DNA of 64,000 bases from Nocardiopsis mwathae (GCF_014201195.1 NZ_JACHDS010000001.1:5766001-5830000); one strand, 5' to 3'. Shown: positions 1-10,701, counted from the stretch's first letter. Notes: generated by a model from the sequence alone, not told the origin. Made by a program: numbers and translations.

Positions 1-41
1 GGCGCCCCGGGCACACGGATCGGGCCGATAGGATCGGGCCT

Positions 42-1538
42 GTGAGCGATGTGCTGGACGAATCCTACGATGAGCTGCCCGAGCAGATGCGGGTCCGGCG
101 GGAGAAGCTGGACCGGCTGCGGGGCGAGGGGATCGACCCCTTCCCCGTCACCTTCCCCCGGACCACCGCCATCGGTGCGGTGCGGGAGAAGCACGCCGGG
201 CTGGAGCCCGACACGGCGACGGGCGAGCGCGTCGGGATCGCCGGCCGGGTCATGCTCTACCGCACCGGGGGCAAGCTCTGCTTCGCCACGCTGCGCGACG
301 AGTCCGGCGACCTCCAGGTGATGATGTCCCTGGACAAGCTGGGTGCCGAGGCACTGGCAGCGTGGAAGAGCGACATCGACCTGGGCGACCACGTCGGCGT
401 CGAGGGCGAGGTCATCACGTCGCGGCGCGGCGAGCTCTCGATCATGGTCGACGCGTGGCGGCTGACCGCCAAGTGCCTGCGCCCTCTGCCCGAGAAGCAC
501 AAGGGGCTGACCGACCCCGAGGCGCGCGTGCGCCAGCGCTACGTCGACCTCATCGTGAACCCCGAGTCGCGGGAGATGGTGCGCCGCCGGTCGGCCGCGA
601 TCCGGTCGCTGCGCTCGACCCTGGACGGGCTGGGCTATATCGAGGTCGAGACCCCGATGCTGCAGCCCGTGCACGGCGGCGCCACGGCGCGCCCGTTCAC
701 CACGCACATCAACGCCTACGACCTCGACCTGTACCTGCGCATCGCGCCGGAGCTCTACCTCAAGCGGCTCGCCGTCGGCGGCATGGAGAAGGTCTTCGAG
801 ATCAACCGGAACTTCCGGAACGAGGGTGCGGACTCCACGCACAACCCCGAGTTCACGATGCTGGAGTTCTACCAGGCCTACGCCGACTACAACGTGATGG
901 CCGACATCACGCGCACCCTGATCCAGGACGCGGCGCGGTCGGTCTTCGGCTCGCCGGTCGTGGAGCGCGACGGCGAGGAGTTCGACCTCGGCGGAGAGTG
1001 GCCGTCGGTCACCCTGTTCGGCGCGGTGTCCGAGGCGCTCGGCGAGGAGATCACCCCGCGGACGCCGATCGACACGGTGCGCAAGCACGCGGACGCCCGG
1101 GAGATCGAGTGGAGCCCCGACTGGGGCCAGGGCAAGCTGGTCGAGCACCTGTTCGAGGAGCTGGTGGAGCACACCCTCGTGCAGCCCACCTTCGTGCGGG
1201 ACTACCCGCTGGAGACCAGTCCGCTGACCAGGGTGCACCGCGAGGACCCGTTGCTCACCGAGAAGTGGGACCTCATCGGGTTCGGCATGGAGCTGGGCAC
1301 CGGGTACTCCGAGCTGGTCGACCCGGTCGAGCAGCGGCGGCGGCTGACCGAGCAGTCGCTGCTCGCGGCGGGGGGCGACCCCGAGGCCATGCAGCTCGAC
1401 GAGGACTTCCTGCGCGCCCTGGAGTACGGTATGCCGCCCTCGGGCGGCGTCGGCATGGGCATCGACCGCCTGCTGATGGCCTTCACCGGCAAGAACATCC
1501 GGGAGACCGTGCTCTTTCCACTCGTCAAGCCGGAGTGA
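42..1538 (+). CDS. lysS: Lysine--tRNA ligase, class II
   Basis: Charges tRNA-Lys with lysine in the cytoplasm. The 498-residue protein has the class II layout: an N-terminal OB-fold anticodon-binding domain (about residues 60-160), then the catalytic core with motif 1 around GYIEVETPML, motif 2 (FEINRNFRNEG followed by THNPEFTMLE) and motif 3 near the C-terminus (GVGMGIDRLLM). Length matches bacterial LysRS. The GTG at 42 is chosen because the protein then begins with the family-typical charged helix (MRVRREKLDRLR). No good Shine-Dalgarno precedes it in the 41 bases visible, so translation may be leaderless or the true start may lie slightly elsewhere. The next gene on this strand is more than 650 bases away, so lysS appears to end its transcription unit. 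Confidence 0.96.
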   Translation: MSDVLDESYDELPEQMRVRREKLDRLRGEGIDPFPVTFPRTTAIGAVREKHAGLEPDTATGERVGIAGRVMLYRTGGKLCFATLRDESGDLQVMMSLDKLGAEALAAWKSDIDLGDHVGVEGEVITSRRGELSIMVDAWRLTAKCLRPLPEKHKGLTDPEARVRQRYVDLIVNPESREMVRRRSAAIRSLRSTLDGLGYIEVETPMLQPVHGGATARPFTTHINAYDLDLYLRIAPELYLKRLAVGGMEKVFEINRNFRNEGADSTHNPEFTMLEFYQAYADYNVMADITRTLIQDAARSVFGSPVVERDGEEFDLGGEWPSVTLFGAVSEALGEEITPRTPIDTVRKHADAREIEWSPDWGQGKLVEHLFEELVEHTLVQPTFVRDYPLETSPLTRVHREDPLLTEKWDLIGFGMELGTGYSELVDPVEQRRRLTEQSLLAAGGDPEAMQLDEDFLRALEYGMPPSGGVGMGIDRLLMAFTGKNIRETVLFPLVKPE

Positions 1539-2195
1539 GCGCGGCGGGGTCGGCGCGCGGTGCGCGAACGCCGGTCCTGGGGTGAGACGATCGCCGGGGG
1601 CATCCGGTTCGCGTTGCCGAATCGTGATATTCGTTCACTGTGTAAAGCCCCAGGCCATCGCACTGTCTTCATGGTCACTTTCTTCAATACTCTTCGGCCG
1701 ATCACGGTCCGTGCCGCGCCTGCGCGCTGAAGATTATTTTCGCAGGTCACTGCCGTCTTCGTAGGTTCTTGTTCTCTACGGATGTGACGATACGTCTGTT
1801 TATAATCACTCTGAGTAAGATGATTGACCTTGACGCCCTGTTCCCAGCCGCTTAGCGTTTCGAAGCGAGCGGAGATTTTCCGCCTGTTTGCCGTAGTGGA
1901 TCTGAGGTGACGGCGAGTGAGGATGGCTGAGCGCGGCTCCGGCAGGTTCGCCCATCTCTCGCCGTGTGTGCACTCGCCCGGTCTGTCCGTCCCAGACCGA
2001 GGTCATCGGGTCCGCGGATCATGGCCTACACCGAGCTCTCGTTTCTGTGCCAGGGGAACGAGTACGTCGGTGGCCTGCCGTCGGTCCGCATCAGCGCCCG
2101 AGCGCATATGTCCGGAGGTTCGTACCTCACCTCACCCAAGGTTCCTGCGGCGACGAGTTGTTGTTCCGCACTCACCATGGATGAGGGAGGACGGA
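1539..2195. other. Long gene-free leader region, partly AT-rich
   Basis: No coding region is supported. Bases about 1610-1870 are clearly richer in A+T than the surroundings. An open frame runs from 1917 into the downstream regulator, but its first 93 codons are Arg/Cys/Ser-rich shadow-like sequence, so I treat them as untranslated. The region probably holds the promoter and a long 5' leader of the gene at 2196, or a small RNA. Confidence 0.5.
1797..1806 (+). promoter_or_regulatory. Candidate -10 element (TATAAT with upstream TG)
   Basis: TGTTTATAAT contains a perfect TATAAT hexamer at 1801-1806 preceded by TG, in an AT-rich stretch of a GC-rich genome. No good -35 lies at 17 bases. It points toward the LuxR-type gene about 390 bases downstream, which would give a long leader. 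Confidence 0.4.
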
Positions 2196-2501
2196 GTGGA
2201 ACAGGCCACACTCGTACGTCGTGCCGTAAACGATCCCGGTGTCCCGCCGTTCGGCGAGGCAATGGTGCCGGCCCCCGCGCCTTCGCGCGATGGCGGGCCG
2301 AGCCTGCCGGTCGAGCTGACCGACGATGAGCTCCAGCTGCTGGCGGAGATCGCCACCGGCGTGACCACGGACGTCGCCGCGCGGCGTCTCGAACTCAGCG
2401 CGCGCACCCTGCGCCGCCGTCTCCGGGCCATATGCGACCAATTGGGCGTCAACACCCCGATAGAAGCGGTGGTGTGGGCCGCCCGCAAGCAGCTGATCTG
2501 A
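2196..2501 (+). CDS. Small LuxR/GerE-type helix-turn-helix regulator
   Basis: A 101-residue protein whose C-terminal half (from LTDDELQLLAEIATG to the end) is a GerE/LuxR DNA-binding domain: the recognition part reads VAARRLELSARTLRRRLRAICDQLGV, followed by PIEAVVWAARKQLI. There is no receiver or sensor domain, so it is a stand-alone DNA-binding protein whose signal is unknown. I chose GTG 2196 because GGGAGG at 2185-2190 sits five bases upstream; an in-frame ATG at 2181 would overlap that ribosome site. A stem-loop terminator follows at 2520. Function is inferred from the domain only. Confidence 0.85.
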   Translation: MEQATLVRRAVNDPGVPPFGEAMVPAPAPSRDGGPSLPVELTDDELQLLAEIATGVTTDVAARRLELSARTLRRRLRAICDQLGVNTPIEAVVWAARKQLI

Positions 2502-2519
2502 CCGAACACCGAACCGTGT

Positions 2520-2561
2520 GAAGTTCCGCCCGGGAGAACGAGGCATCCCGGGTGGGACTTC
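2520..2561 (+). terminator. Stem-loop terminator after the LuxR-type gene
   Basis: Sixteen-base arms at 2520-2535 and 2546-2561 pair fully, with two G-T wobbles, around a 10-base loop. There is no U-tract, as is usual in actinomycetes. Confidence 0.65.
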
Positions 2562-2611
2562 TGTGGTGCCGACTCCGCGCGGGTGACACGGGTAGGTAAC
2601 CTTATTCGGTC

Positions 2612-3136
2612 ATGCCCATAACGCAGGTCGCCGTCCGCCGCGCGCGGACCCAAGACGTCATCCACATCCGCCGACTCATGGATATGTTCAGCGGGGAACG
2701 CCGTGTCCTCTCCAAGAGCACGGTCAACCTGTACGAGGACATCCAGGAGTTCTGGGTGGCCGAGGCCGACGATGGCGAACGGCGGACCGTCGTCGGCTGC
2801 GGTGCCCTGCACGTTCTGTGGGAGGACCTCGCCGAGGTCCGCACCGTCGCGGTCGACCCCGCCCTGCAGGGGCACGGCGTCGGCCACCGCATCGTCCGCG
2901 AGCTCCTGGTGCACGCCCGGGATGTGGGGGTGCGGCGCGTCTTCTGCCTCACCTTCGAGACCGCCTTCTTCGGCAGGCACGGCTTCGAGCCCATCCAGGG
3001 CACTCCCGTGTCCCCCCGCGTGTACGAGGAGCTGCTGAGGTCCTATGACGAGGGCGTAGCCGAATTCCTCGACCTGGAGCGGGTCAAACCCAACACCCTC
3101 GGCAACACCCGCATGCTCGTGTATCTGGATGACTGA
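2612..3136 (+). CDS. GNAT amino-acid N-acetyltransferase (N-acetylglutamate synthase-like)
   Basis: A 174-residue single-domain GNAT protein. The acetyl-CoA pyrophosphate loop is visible as VDPALQGHGVGHRIV (Q/RxxGxG/A type, about residues 85-99), preceded by the EVRTVAV strand. Size and sequence style match the short actinobacterial N-acetylglutamate synthase of the Mycobacterium Rv2747 type, which starts arginine synthesis from glutamate and acetyl-CoA. It stands alone here, away from other arg genes. ATG 2612 starts the conserved VRRARTQDVIHIRRLM region. Substrate is inferred from family resemblance; another amino acid is possible. Confidence 0.8.
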   Translation: MPITQVAVRRARTQDVIHIRRLMDMFSGERRVLSKSTVNLYEDIQEFWVAEADDGERRTVVGCGALHVLWEDLAEVRTVAVDPALQGHGVGHRIVRELLVHARDVGVRRVFCLTFETAFFGRHGFEPIQGTPVSPRVYEELLRSYDEGVAEFLDLERVKPNTLGNTRMLVYLDD

Positions 3137-4076
3137 GCACGCCCGGACGGCCGCGCAGGCGCCGGGGCGTGGATCAAATGGCGCCACCCCTTCGGGTACG
3201 TCCGATTGCATTGCCGACGGCGGGTTTCTCCGCAGAGTGCACGAATCCCGGTGGTTTCTGACAACTGGTGGGGAGGGTGCGCAGGTCCCCGGCACCGTTT
3301 TCGTCCCCGCCCGGAACACCGGGGGCGGGCTGGACGGGTCGGATTGGCACGCACATCCCCATACCGGGTGGGGGTGAGTGAAATCACCGCGACCCGGTAG
3401 GGCAATGCCGGGGCGGTAGGCGCACGGGTGGAGCGTTCACGGCCGAATCCCACAGTGAGCCCGTGAGTACTTGGTGCGAATATGCAGTTCAGGTCGGAAC
3501 CCGGCGCCCTACCTCCCAAAGTCCTCTTGTAGCGTGCCCGTAGGACTTACGCTCTTCTTAGATGGTGTCCCGTTAGGTACCGCCAGAGTCACGATCCCAC
3601 AACTTGCCGAGGTCGTTTGCGCGTTCGCGTCAACCGGGGTGAGAGTGGGGTATAGAGGCAGGTAATCTATGGATTGTGATCGAGAGGCCGCGGGAGGCTT
3701 CCTTCCGGACGTGCCGAGCCGGGCGAGTGGGGCCGGTTTCATATCCCCAACCCTCTCGGGGGTGATTCCGCTCGCATGTGGCTACGAAGCGTTGTCAGTT
3801 CACCGGTGATTCGGTCGCGACCCCCCGCGCTTATGGGAGATCGCGAAGTCCTCGGGACGCCGTCCCCCCTATTGCGGCCCCGGCTGCCGCCCGGGTCGAG
3901 GTTCTGGGACTCCTCGCACGTAGGGGGTCTTGGAAAGGGGCCGAAGGTGTCTATGATGTCGGGGTCCCCCTTCCCACACGGTTGGGGATGCGGTCAGAGT
4001 GTCCGCGTGACCCGAACACGCCCCTCCGTGGGGTAATTGCTGCATAAAGTAACGACAAGGAAGGGGAGTGCGTTCG
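3137..4076. other. 940-base region without a supported gene
   Basis: No frame on either strand shows convincing coding character; the open frames around 3129-3377 and 3776-4047 read as low-information Arg/Pro/Ser strings. The stretch contains a GC hairpin at 3306 and less GC-biased patches near 3470-3690 and 4030-4060. It may contain regulatory RNA or decayed sequence; I cannot assign any known riboswitch. Confidence 0.5.
3306..3329 (+). terminator. GC hairpin, possible terminator of the GNAT gene
   Basis: CCCGCCC at 3306-3312 pairs with GGGCGGG at 3323-3329, with a further GG/CC pair and an AACA tip inside. It lies 170 bases after the GNAT stop codon and lacks a U-tract. Confidence 0.35.
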
Positions 4077-4352
4077 ATGGGTGATATTTTGTCGGCGCTG
4101 ATCCCCCCTGCCGTTGTCGCGGCGGTCTTCTGCACGTTCGTCGTCAAGCTGCTCCGTAAGGAGATGGCTCCGAGAACGTCGGACGGCCGGCTCGTCAGTG
4201 AAGTCGACGACGCAACGGGTTCCGCGCAGGGCGACGCCGCGGCGGCGAGCCCGGCCGGGGCCGCCGCCGTTGCGCCGGAAGACGGGGCAAAGGGTGCGGA
4301 GGGGGCTTCTCCGGAAGTTCCCGCCGACCGTGGCGATGCCGCTGACCGCTAA
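4077..4352 (+). CDS. Small single-pass membrane protein, unknown function
   Basis: A 91-residue protein with one N-terminal hydrophobic segment (residues about 4-24, ILSALIPPAVVAAVFCTFVV) followed by a basic KLLRKE stop-transfer patch and an Ala/Gly/Glu/Asp-rich tail that should be disordered and cytoplasmic. ATG 4077 is chosen because AAGGGGAG ends eight bases upstream; the in-frame GTG at 4068 lies inside that ribosome site. It precedes lsr2 by 220 bases. I do not recognise a named family. Confidence 0.7.
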   Translation: MGDILSALIPPAVVAAVFCTFVVKLLRKEMAPRTSDGRLVSEVDDATGSAQGDAAAASPAGAAAVAPEDGAKGAEGASPEVPADRGDAADR

Positions 4353-4448
4353 CCGACAAGGTATGGGAATGGGGTCAGGCCCCTCGTGTTAACCCTTGCC
4401 GCCCGCCCAGGGGTGCGGCAGGGGTATCGAGCGTCGCGCCGAGCTTTT

Positions 4449-4467
4449 CGCCGGGGAGGCTCCGGCG
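4449..4467 (+). terminator. Short hairpin between the membrane protein gene and lsr2
   Basis: CGCCGG and CCGGCG pair around a seven-base loop; a run of six T follows about twelve bases later (near 4480-4486). It may end the upstream transcript before the lsr2 promoter. Confidence 0.35.
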
Positions 4468-4527
4468 CGGACCGCACGATTTTTTGCCGCGCGGAGAATT
4501 GTCTTCCGCGTTCTTTCCGGATAGCTT

Positions 4528-4533
4528 TATATT
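4528..4533 (+). promoter_or_regulatory. Candidate -10 element for lsr2
   Basis: TATATT lies in an AT-rich stretch (GCTTTATATTAAGG) 40 bases before the lsr2 start. A well-spaced -35 is not obvious. AT-rich promoters are expected for genes that Lsr2 itself binds, so autoregulation is possible but inferred. Confidence 0.4.
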
Positions 4534-4572
4534 AAGGTGCCGTCGCACCGCACTCTTGAAAGGTTTGTATCT

Positions 4573-4908
4573 ATGGCACAAAAGGTTCAGGTGCTTCTCG
4601 TCGACGATCTCGACGGCGGCGAAGCGGAGGAGACCGTTTCGTTCGGGGTCGACGGTACTAGCTACGAAATCGACCTCAGCTCGGACAACGCCTCGAAGCT
4701 GCGCGAAGCGATCGCCCCGTTCGTCGAGGCCGCCCGCAAGGCCCCGGCCAAGCAGGGCCGCGGCGGACGCCGCGCCGCGCGCAGCGCCCCCAGCCGTGAG
4801 CGCAGCGCGGAGATCCGCGCCTGGGCGAAGGCCGCCGGCAAGCAGGTGAACGAGCGTGGCCGCATCCCGGCCGCGATCGTGGCCGAGTACGAGGCCGCCC
4901 AGCGCTGA
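4573..4908 (+). CDS. lsr2: Lsr2 nucleoid-associated protein / xenogeneic silencer
   Basis: Binds and bridges AT-rich DNA and silences horizontally acquired genes in actinobacteria (known for the family). The 111-residue protein shows the two Lsr2 parts: an N-terminal dimerisation domain (MAQKVQVLLVDDLDGGEAEETVSF pattern, residues 1-55), a basic linker (RGGRRAARSAPSRER), and a C-terminal DNA-binding domain with IRAWAKAAGKQVNERGRIP, where RGR is the minor-groove-binding hook. ATG 4573 gives the canonical MAQKV start; GAAAGG lies about ten bases upstream. Confidence 0.96.
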   Translation: MAQKVQVLLVDDLDGGEAEETVSFGVDGTSYEIDLSSDNASKLREAIAPFVEAARKAPAKQGRGGRRAARSAPSRERSAEIRAWAKAAGKQVNERGRIPAAIVAEYEAAQR

Positions 4909-4967
4909 CCCCGCGCCATGCGGGCCTAGCGTGCATCGCGTCGTGGAACACGGCCGCGGGCCGACAC

Positions 4968-5034
4968 GTGTCGAGCGGATGCTTTCCGGTGAGCGAGCGC
5001 CCTTGCGGCGGCCGCGCGTGAGGAAGCGATCCGC
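4968..5034. repeat. Dispersed imperfect palindromic repeat, copy 1
   Basis: The outer arms GCGGATGCTTTCC (4975-4987) and GGAAGCGATCCGC (5022-5034) are nearly inverted copies of each other. Between them lie TGAGCGAGCG and GGCGGCCGCG. The same order of blocks recurs at 63197-63270. No coding sequence is inside. It resembles a short mobile palindrome or MITE-like unit. Confidence 0.6.
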
Positions 5035-5220
5035 ACAACGCGCCCTGGGCCCGCGGCGGTGCGGGGCTGCGCCGTTCGCGGCGAACCGGGCCCCCTTCCG
5101 GACCCGCACGGGGATCACCGCCGGATCACCCGGTCCGGAGGACCCCGAGTCCCGCGAGGCGGTGTTCGCGGCCTGCCGCTCTCTGTTCGCTGAGAGCAAA
5201 CCACCGCAGTATTCACAGGA

Positions 5221-5259
5221 CGGCCCGCGTGCCCCCGCCATCCGGGGGCGCGCGGGCCG
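5221..5259 (+). terminator. Strong stem-loop terminator upstream of clpC
   Basis: Sixteen-base arms (5221-5236 and 5244-5259) pair with a single G-T wobble around a seven-base loop, followed by TTCG. It probably ends transcription from the lsr2 side. Confidence 0.75.
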
Positions 5260-5531
5260 TTCGCTTGCGGCGTACTTGGAACACTGAAGGCCCGATTGGT
5301 AGTTGGATGAGGGTGAACGCCCTATCGTCGGGGAAAGTCTCTGGCACGGATGGTCTGGGACGGCCACCGTGCGGGATGTGTTTGTCGGGTCGGTCCGGGT
5401 GGACCGGACGGCTTGGTGGACGGGTGCGGTAGCGCCCTGCAGGGGCTCACTCCCCGGCGGGGCCGGAATGCGGAAAAGTGAGGGCCGGAGCTTCCGTCCC
5501 TGCCGGACCGCTCTGTGAGGAGCGACGAGAC

Positions 5532-8042
<2,511 letters not shown>

Positions 8043-8075
8043 CCGCACCCGCTCCACCGCACCCGGCCTGACCGA

Positions 8076-8110
8076 AGCGGGCCCACGCCACCACGGCGTG
8101 GGCCCGCTTT
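8076..8110 (+). terminator. Terminator after clpC
   Basis: Perfect 14-base arms AGCGGGCCCACGCC (8076-8089) and its complement (8095-8108) around a five-base loop, followed by TT. Confidence 0.8.
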
Positions 8111-8189
8111 CGCATAGGTGGGGTGATAGTGGTCGCCTGAGGAACTTCTATGGAATCCCTGCGCGAAGACGACCGCGAGGAGTATGGTC

Positions 8190-8471
8190 GTGAGTATGGC
8201 AACAAAGAAAGTGACCATCACCATCCCAGAGGATCTACTCGAAGAGATCCGTGCCGAGGTGGACGAGCGGGGCATATCGGCGTACTTCACTGAGGCCGTG
8301 CGCCAGAAGCGGGACCGTGACCTGCTCGCTGAACTGTTCGACTGGCTCCAGGAGGAGTACGGTCCGGTCAGCGAGAGTGCACGCGCCGCCGCGTGGGCTG
8401 AGTTGGCGGAAATCGACGCCGAGCACGAGACACGGCGTGCTTCTGCTCGCGAATCGGAGGACGCCGCGTGA
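8190..8471 (+). CDS. VapB/MazE-like antitoxin (ribbon-helix-helix type)
   Basis: A 93-residue acidic protein that begins with a beta-strand/helix pattern typical of ribbon-helix-helix antitoxins (KKVTITIPEDLLEEIRAEVDERGISAYFTEAVRQK) and continues as a charged helical tail, which would bind and neutralise the toxin. The stop codon overlaps the start of the PIN-domain gene by four bases (GTGA), so the pair is translationally coupled. GTG 8190 is chosen because GAGGAG (8177-8182) is seven bases upstream; ATG 8196 is an alternative. Such antitoxins usually repress their own promoter. Confidence 0.8.
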   Translation: MSMATKKVTITIPEDLLEEIRAEVDERGISAYFTEAVRQKRDRDLLAELFDWLQEEYGPVSESARAAAWAELAEIDAEHETRRASARESEDAA

Positions 8472-8884
8472 CGAGGCGGTACGCCAATCTCAAGCCACTG
8501 CGCTACTTCGTTCTCGACTCTGAAGCACTGTCGCTGATAGTGCACGGCGATGAGCGGATGATGGCATTCGTCGAGATAGCGGTCGGAGGCCACGCCGACA
8601 TGGTCACCTCCCCGATGACACTCGTCGAGGCCTACGACGGGAAGATCACCGAACGGCGTTGGGACTGGGCGCTCTCCCGGATCCAGGTCAACAAGATCGG
8701 CAAAGAAGAGGCCCGTGCTGCTCGCCGACTACTCGCAGAGACCAAGCTCCATGGACACCAGTATGCGGTGGACGCTGTCTTGGCTGTCATCGCCCGCCGG
8801 TTGAAGGGTGATGTCACGATCTTCACCTCGGACGTGGAGGACCTGAAGCTGCTGGCCCCGGGCATCAGCATCCGGCGCGTGTGA
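8468..8884 (+). CDS. PIN-domain toxin, VapC family ribonuclease
   Basis: A 138-residue PIN-domain protein, expected to be a Mg2+-dependent RNase held inactive by the antitoxin encoded just upstream. The acidic active-site residues can be traced: Asp in VLDSEALS (about 17), Glu in TLVEAYDG (about 57), Asp in YAVDAVLAV (about 99) and Asp in FTSDVEDL (about 117). GTG 8468 overlaps the antitoxin stop. The spacing and order (antitoxin first) are those of a VapBC module. The target RNA cannot be predicted from sequence. Confidence 0.82.
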   Translation: MTRRYANLKPLRYFVLDSEALSLIVHGDERMMAFVEIAVGGHADMVTSPMTLVEAYDGKITERRWDWALSRIQVNKIGKEEARAARRLLAETKLHGHQYAVDAVLAVIARRLKGDVTIFTSDVEDLKLLAPGISIRRV

Positions 8885-8888
8885 GCGC

Positions 8889-8927
8889 CTGACCGGTGTG
8901 GGCCGGCGGCCGGCTCACACCGGTCAG
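8889..8927. terminator. Bidirectional terminator between vapC-type gene and mutY
   Basis: Perfect 12-base arms CTGACCGGTGTG (8889-8900) and CACACCGGTCAG (8916-8927) with a GC-rich self-complementary interior. The mutY stop codon (8924-8926, minus strand) lies inside the right arm. Confidence 0.7.
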
Positions 8928-9799
8928 CTCGGGAGGGCGTAGCGGCCGTCGTCGAGGGGGTCGACCAGGCCGTCGGCGACCAGGGCGTCCAGGGCGCGCT
9001 CGCGCTGGACGGGTTCGTCCCACACGCCGTCCAGGGCCGGCTTCTCCACCGGGCCGGGGGCGTCGCGCAGGACGGCCAGCAGGCGGCCGCGGACCTGCCG
9101 GTCGGTGCCCGCGTAGGTCTGGCCACGGCGCGGCGGGCCGTCGTGGGCGGGTTTTCCGGCCAGGCGCCAGGCGCACTTGTCGGCGATCGGGCAGTCGGCG
9201 CACGCGGGGGAGCGGGCCGTGCAGACCAGGGCGCCGAGCTCCATGATGGCCACCCCCCACCGGGCCGCGACATCGGGTTCGGGCGGGAGCAGCGATTCGG
9301 CGAGCCGCACCTCGGCCTTGCTCTGCGCCTTGGGCGGGTACTCGATGCCGGTGTCGGCACGCGCCAGGACCCGGCGGACGTTCGTGTCGAGGATGGCGTG
9401 CCGCTGCCCGAACGCGAAGCTCGCAACCGCCGCGGCCGTGTAGGGGCCGACGCCGGGCAGCGCCAGCAGGTCGGCGTGTGAGTCGGGCACCTGGCCGCCG
9501 TGGCGGTTCACGATCTCGCGGGCGCAGGCGTGCAGGTTGAGCGCCCGGCGCGGGTACCCGAGGCGGTTCCACATCCGGACGGCCTCACCCGACGGTTCGG
9601 CGGCGAGGTCGGCGGGGGTGGGCCAGCGCTCCATCCACGCCTCCCACGCGGGCCGTACCCGCACGACCGGCGTCTGCTGCAGCATGATCTCGCTGACCAG
9701 GATGGACCAAGGTGAGGCATCCGGGCGGCGCCATGGCAGATCGCGGGCGTTGGCCTGGTACCAGGTGAGAACGGTGGTGCTGTAGGGGTTGTCGAACAT
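8924..9799 (-). CDS. mutY: A/G-specific adenine DNA glycosylase MutY
   Basis: Removes adenine mispaired with 8-oxoguanine in base-excision repair. Visible features of the 291-residue protein: the catalytic Glu in SEIMLQQTPV (about 38), helix-hairpin-helix LPGVGPYTAAAV with the catalytic Asp in ILDTNVRRV further on, and a [4Fe-4S] ligand set C-x6-C-x2-C-x5-C (CTARSPACADCPIADKC). It is shorter than the roughly 350 residues of enterobacterial MutY; the C-terminal 8-oxoG-recognition domain is reduced to a winged-helix-like tail. ATG 9799 is chosen; a TTG two codons upstream is possible. No clear ribosome site is seen. Confidence 0.93.
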   Translation of the reverse strand: MFDNPYSTTVLTWYQANARDLPWRRPDASPWSILVSEIMLQQTPVVRVRPAWEAWMERWPTPADLAAEPSGEAVRMWNRLGYPRRALNLHACAREIVNRHGGQVPDSHADLLALPGVGPYTAAAVASFAFGQRHAILDTNVRRVLARADTGIEYPPKAQSKAEVRLAESLLPPEPDVAARWGVAIMELGALVCTARSPACADCPIADKCAWRLAGKPAHDGPPRRGQTYAGTDRQVRGRLLAVLRDAPGPVEKPALDGVWDEPVQRERALDALVADGLVDPLDDGRYALPS

Positions 9800-9867
9800 G
9801 CGCAATCAGTGGAGAGTTCGGCGGGTTGAGTAGGTGACACGCGGGGAAACCCGGAATACTACGCCCC

Positions 9868-10701
9868 ATGGCGGCAAGTGCTGGGCATCCTGGACCTGTT
9901 AGTCCGGAAACGTATTGGAAGCGACGTGTGTTCGTCCTGGCGGGGCTCCTCCTCGTTGTGGCGCTGATCGCCTACGCGTGTTCCCGCCCCTCGTCCTCCG
10001 ACGAGGACAGAGCGGCGGCGGGTACCGACGCCGACGCGTCACCGGAGGCGGCCTCGCCCAGTGTCTCACCCGAGCGGTCTCCCGGTACCGAGGAGAGCCC
10101 GAATCCCGACGGGGACGTGGATGCCGACACCGGCGACGGCGACGGTGAGGCCGGGGGCGCCGACGGCGGCGGCTCGGGCGGGGGTGCCGACACCGGCGCC
10201 GCAGGGTCGGCGGCCGGATCGGGGACCGGGTCGGGGTCCGGAGGCTCGGGCGGGTCGGGCCGGTCCGGCGCCAAGGAGTCGGTGCCGATGCCCACGAAGG
10301 CGAGCGACCCGTGCCGCCCGCAGGATGTCGTGGTCACCTTCGAAGTCGACAAGTCCGACTACGCCTGGGACGCCAAGCCCAAGATCAAGATCACCGCAGT
10401 GAACACCGGCGAGCAGGCCTGCACCGTGGACATGGGGCCGAAGAACATGGAGGTGCTGATCAGGTCCGGTGACGACCGGGTCTTCTCCACGGCCGACTGT
10501 GCCAAGGGCGACAAGGCCACGGTCAAGAAGGAGTTGGAGCGCGGAGTCCCCGAGACCCGCACGATCAGCTGGGACCGCAAGCGGTCCTGGAAGAACTGCC
10601 GTGACGCCGACGTCAACGCGCCCCGTCCCGGCACGTATGTGGCCGTGTTGGAAAGCGACTACGACGAGGGCGCCGAGCGCCAGGTGTTCCGCCTGAACTG
10701 A
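9868..10701 (+). CDS. Membrane-anchored protein with disordered linker and C-terminal beta domain
   Basis: A 277-residue protein divergent from mutY. Residues about 21-38 (VFVLAGLLLVVALIAYAC) form one transmembrane or signal-anchor helix after a short basic N-terminus. Residues about 45-140 are a Ser/Gly/Asp/Ala-rich linker suited to crossing the cell wall. The C-terminal 130 residues (from DPCRPQDVVVTFEV) look like a secreted immunoglobulin-like fold with several Cys residues (CRPQD, EQACTV, ADCAKG, KNCRDA) that may form two disulfides. I do not recognise a functional family; DUF4232-like extracellular domains are an alternative. Confidence 0.75.
   Translation: MAASAGHPGPVSPETYWKRRVFVLAGLLLVVALIAYACSRPSSSDEDRAAAGTDADASPEAASPSVSPERSPGTEESPNPDGDVDADTGDGDGEAGGADGGGSGGGADTGAAGSAAGSGTGSGSGGSGGSGRSGAKESVPMPTKASDPCRPQDVVVTFEVDKSDYAWDAKPKIKITAVNTGEQACTVDMGPKNMEVLIRSGDDRVFSTADCAKGDKATVKKELERGVPETRTISWDRKRSWKNCRDADVNAPRPGTYVAVLESDYDEGAERQVFRLN

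Larger units (their letters stand above)
4909..5531. other. Intergenic region between lsr2 and clpC
   Basis: No gene supported. It holds an imperfect palindromic repeat (about 4968-5034) that recurs near 63.2 kb and a strong terminator at 5221-5259. The last 250 bases should contain the clpC promoter; I could not fix a convincing -35/-10 pair. Confidence 0.5.

Noticed and set aside
1917-2195. Longer N-terminus for the LuxR-type gene starting at 1917
   Set aside because: The extra 93 residues are Arg/Cys/Ser/Pro-rich without pattern, and a good ribosome site directly precedes GTG 2196.
3137-4076. Cyclic-di-AMP (ydaO) or other riboswitch
   Set aside because: I could not find the conserved core blocks of a known class by eye; a covariance search (Infernal with Rfam) would decide.
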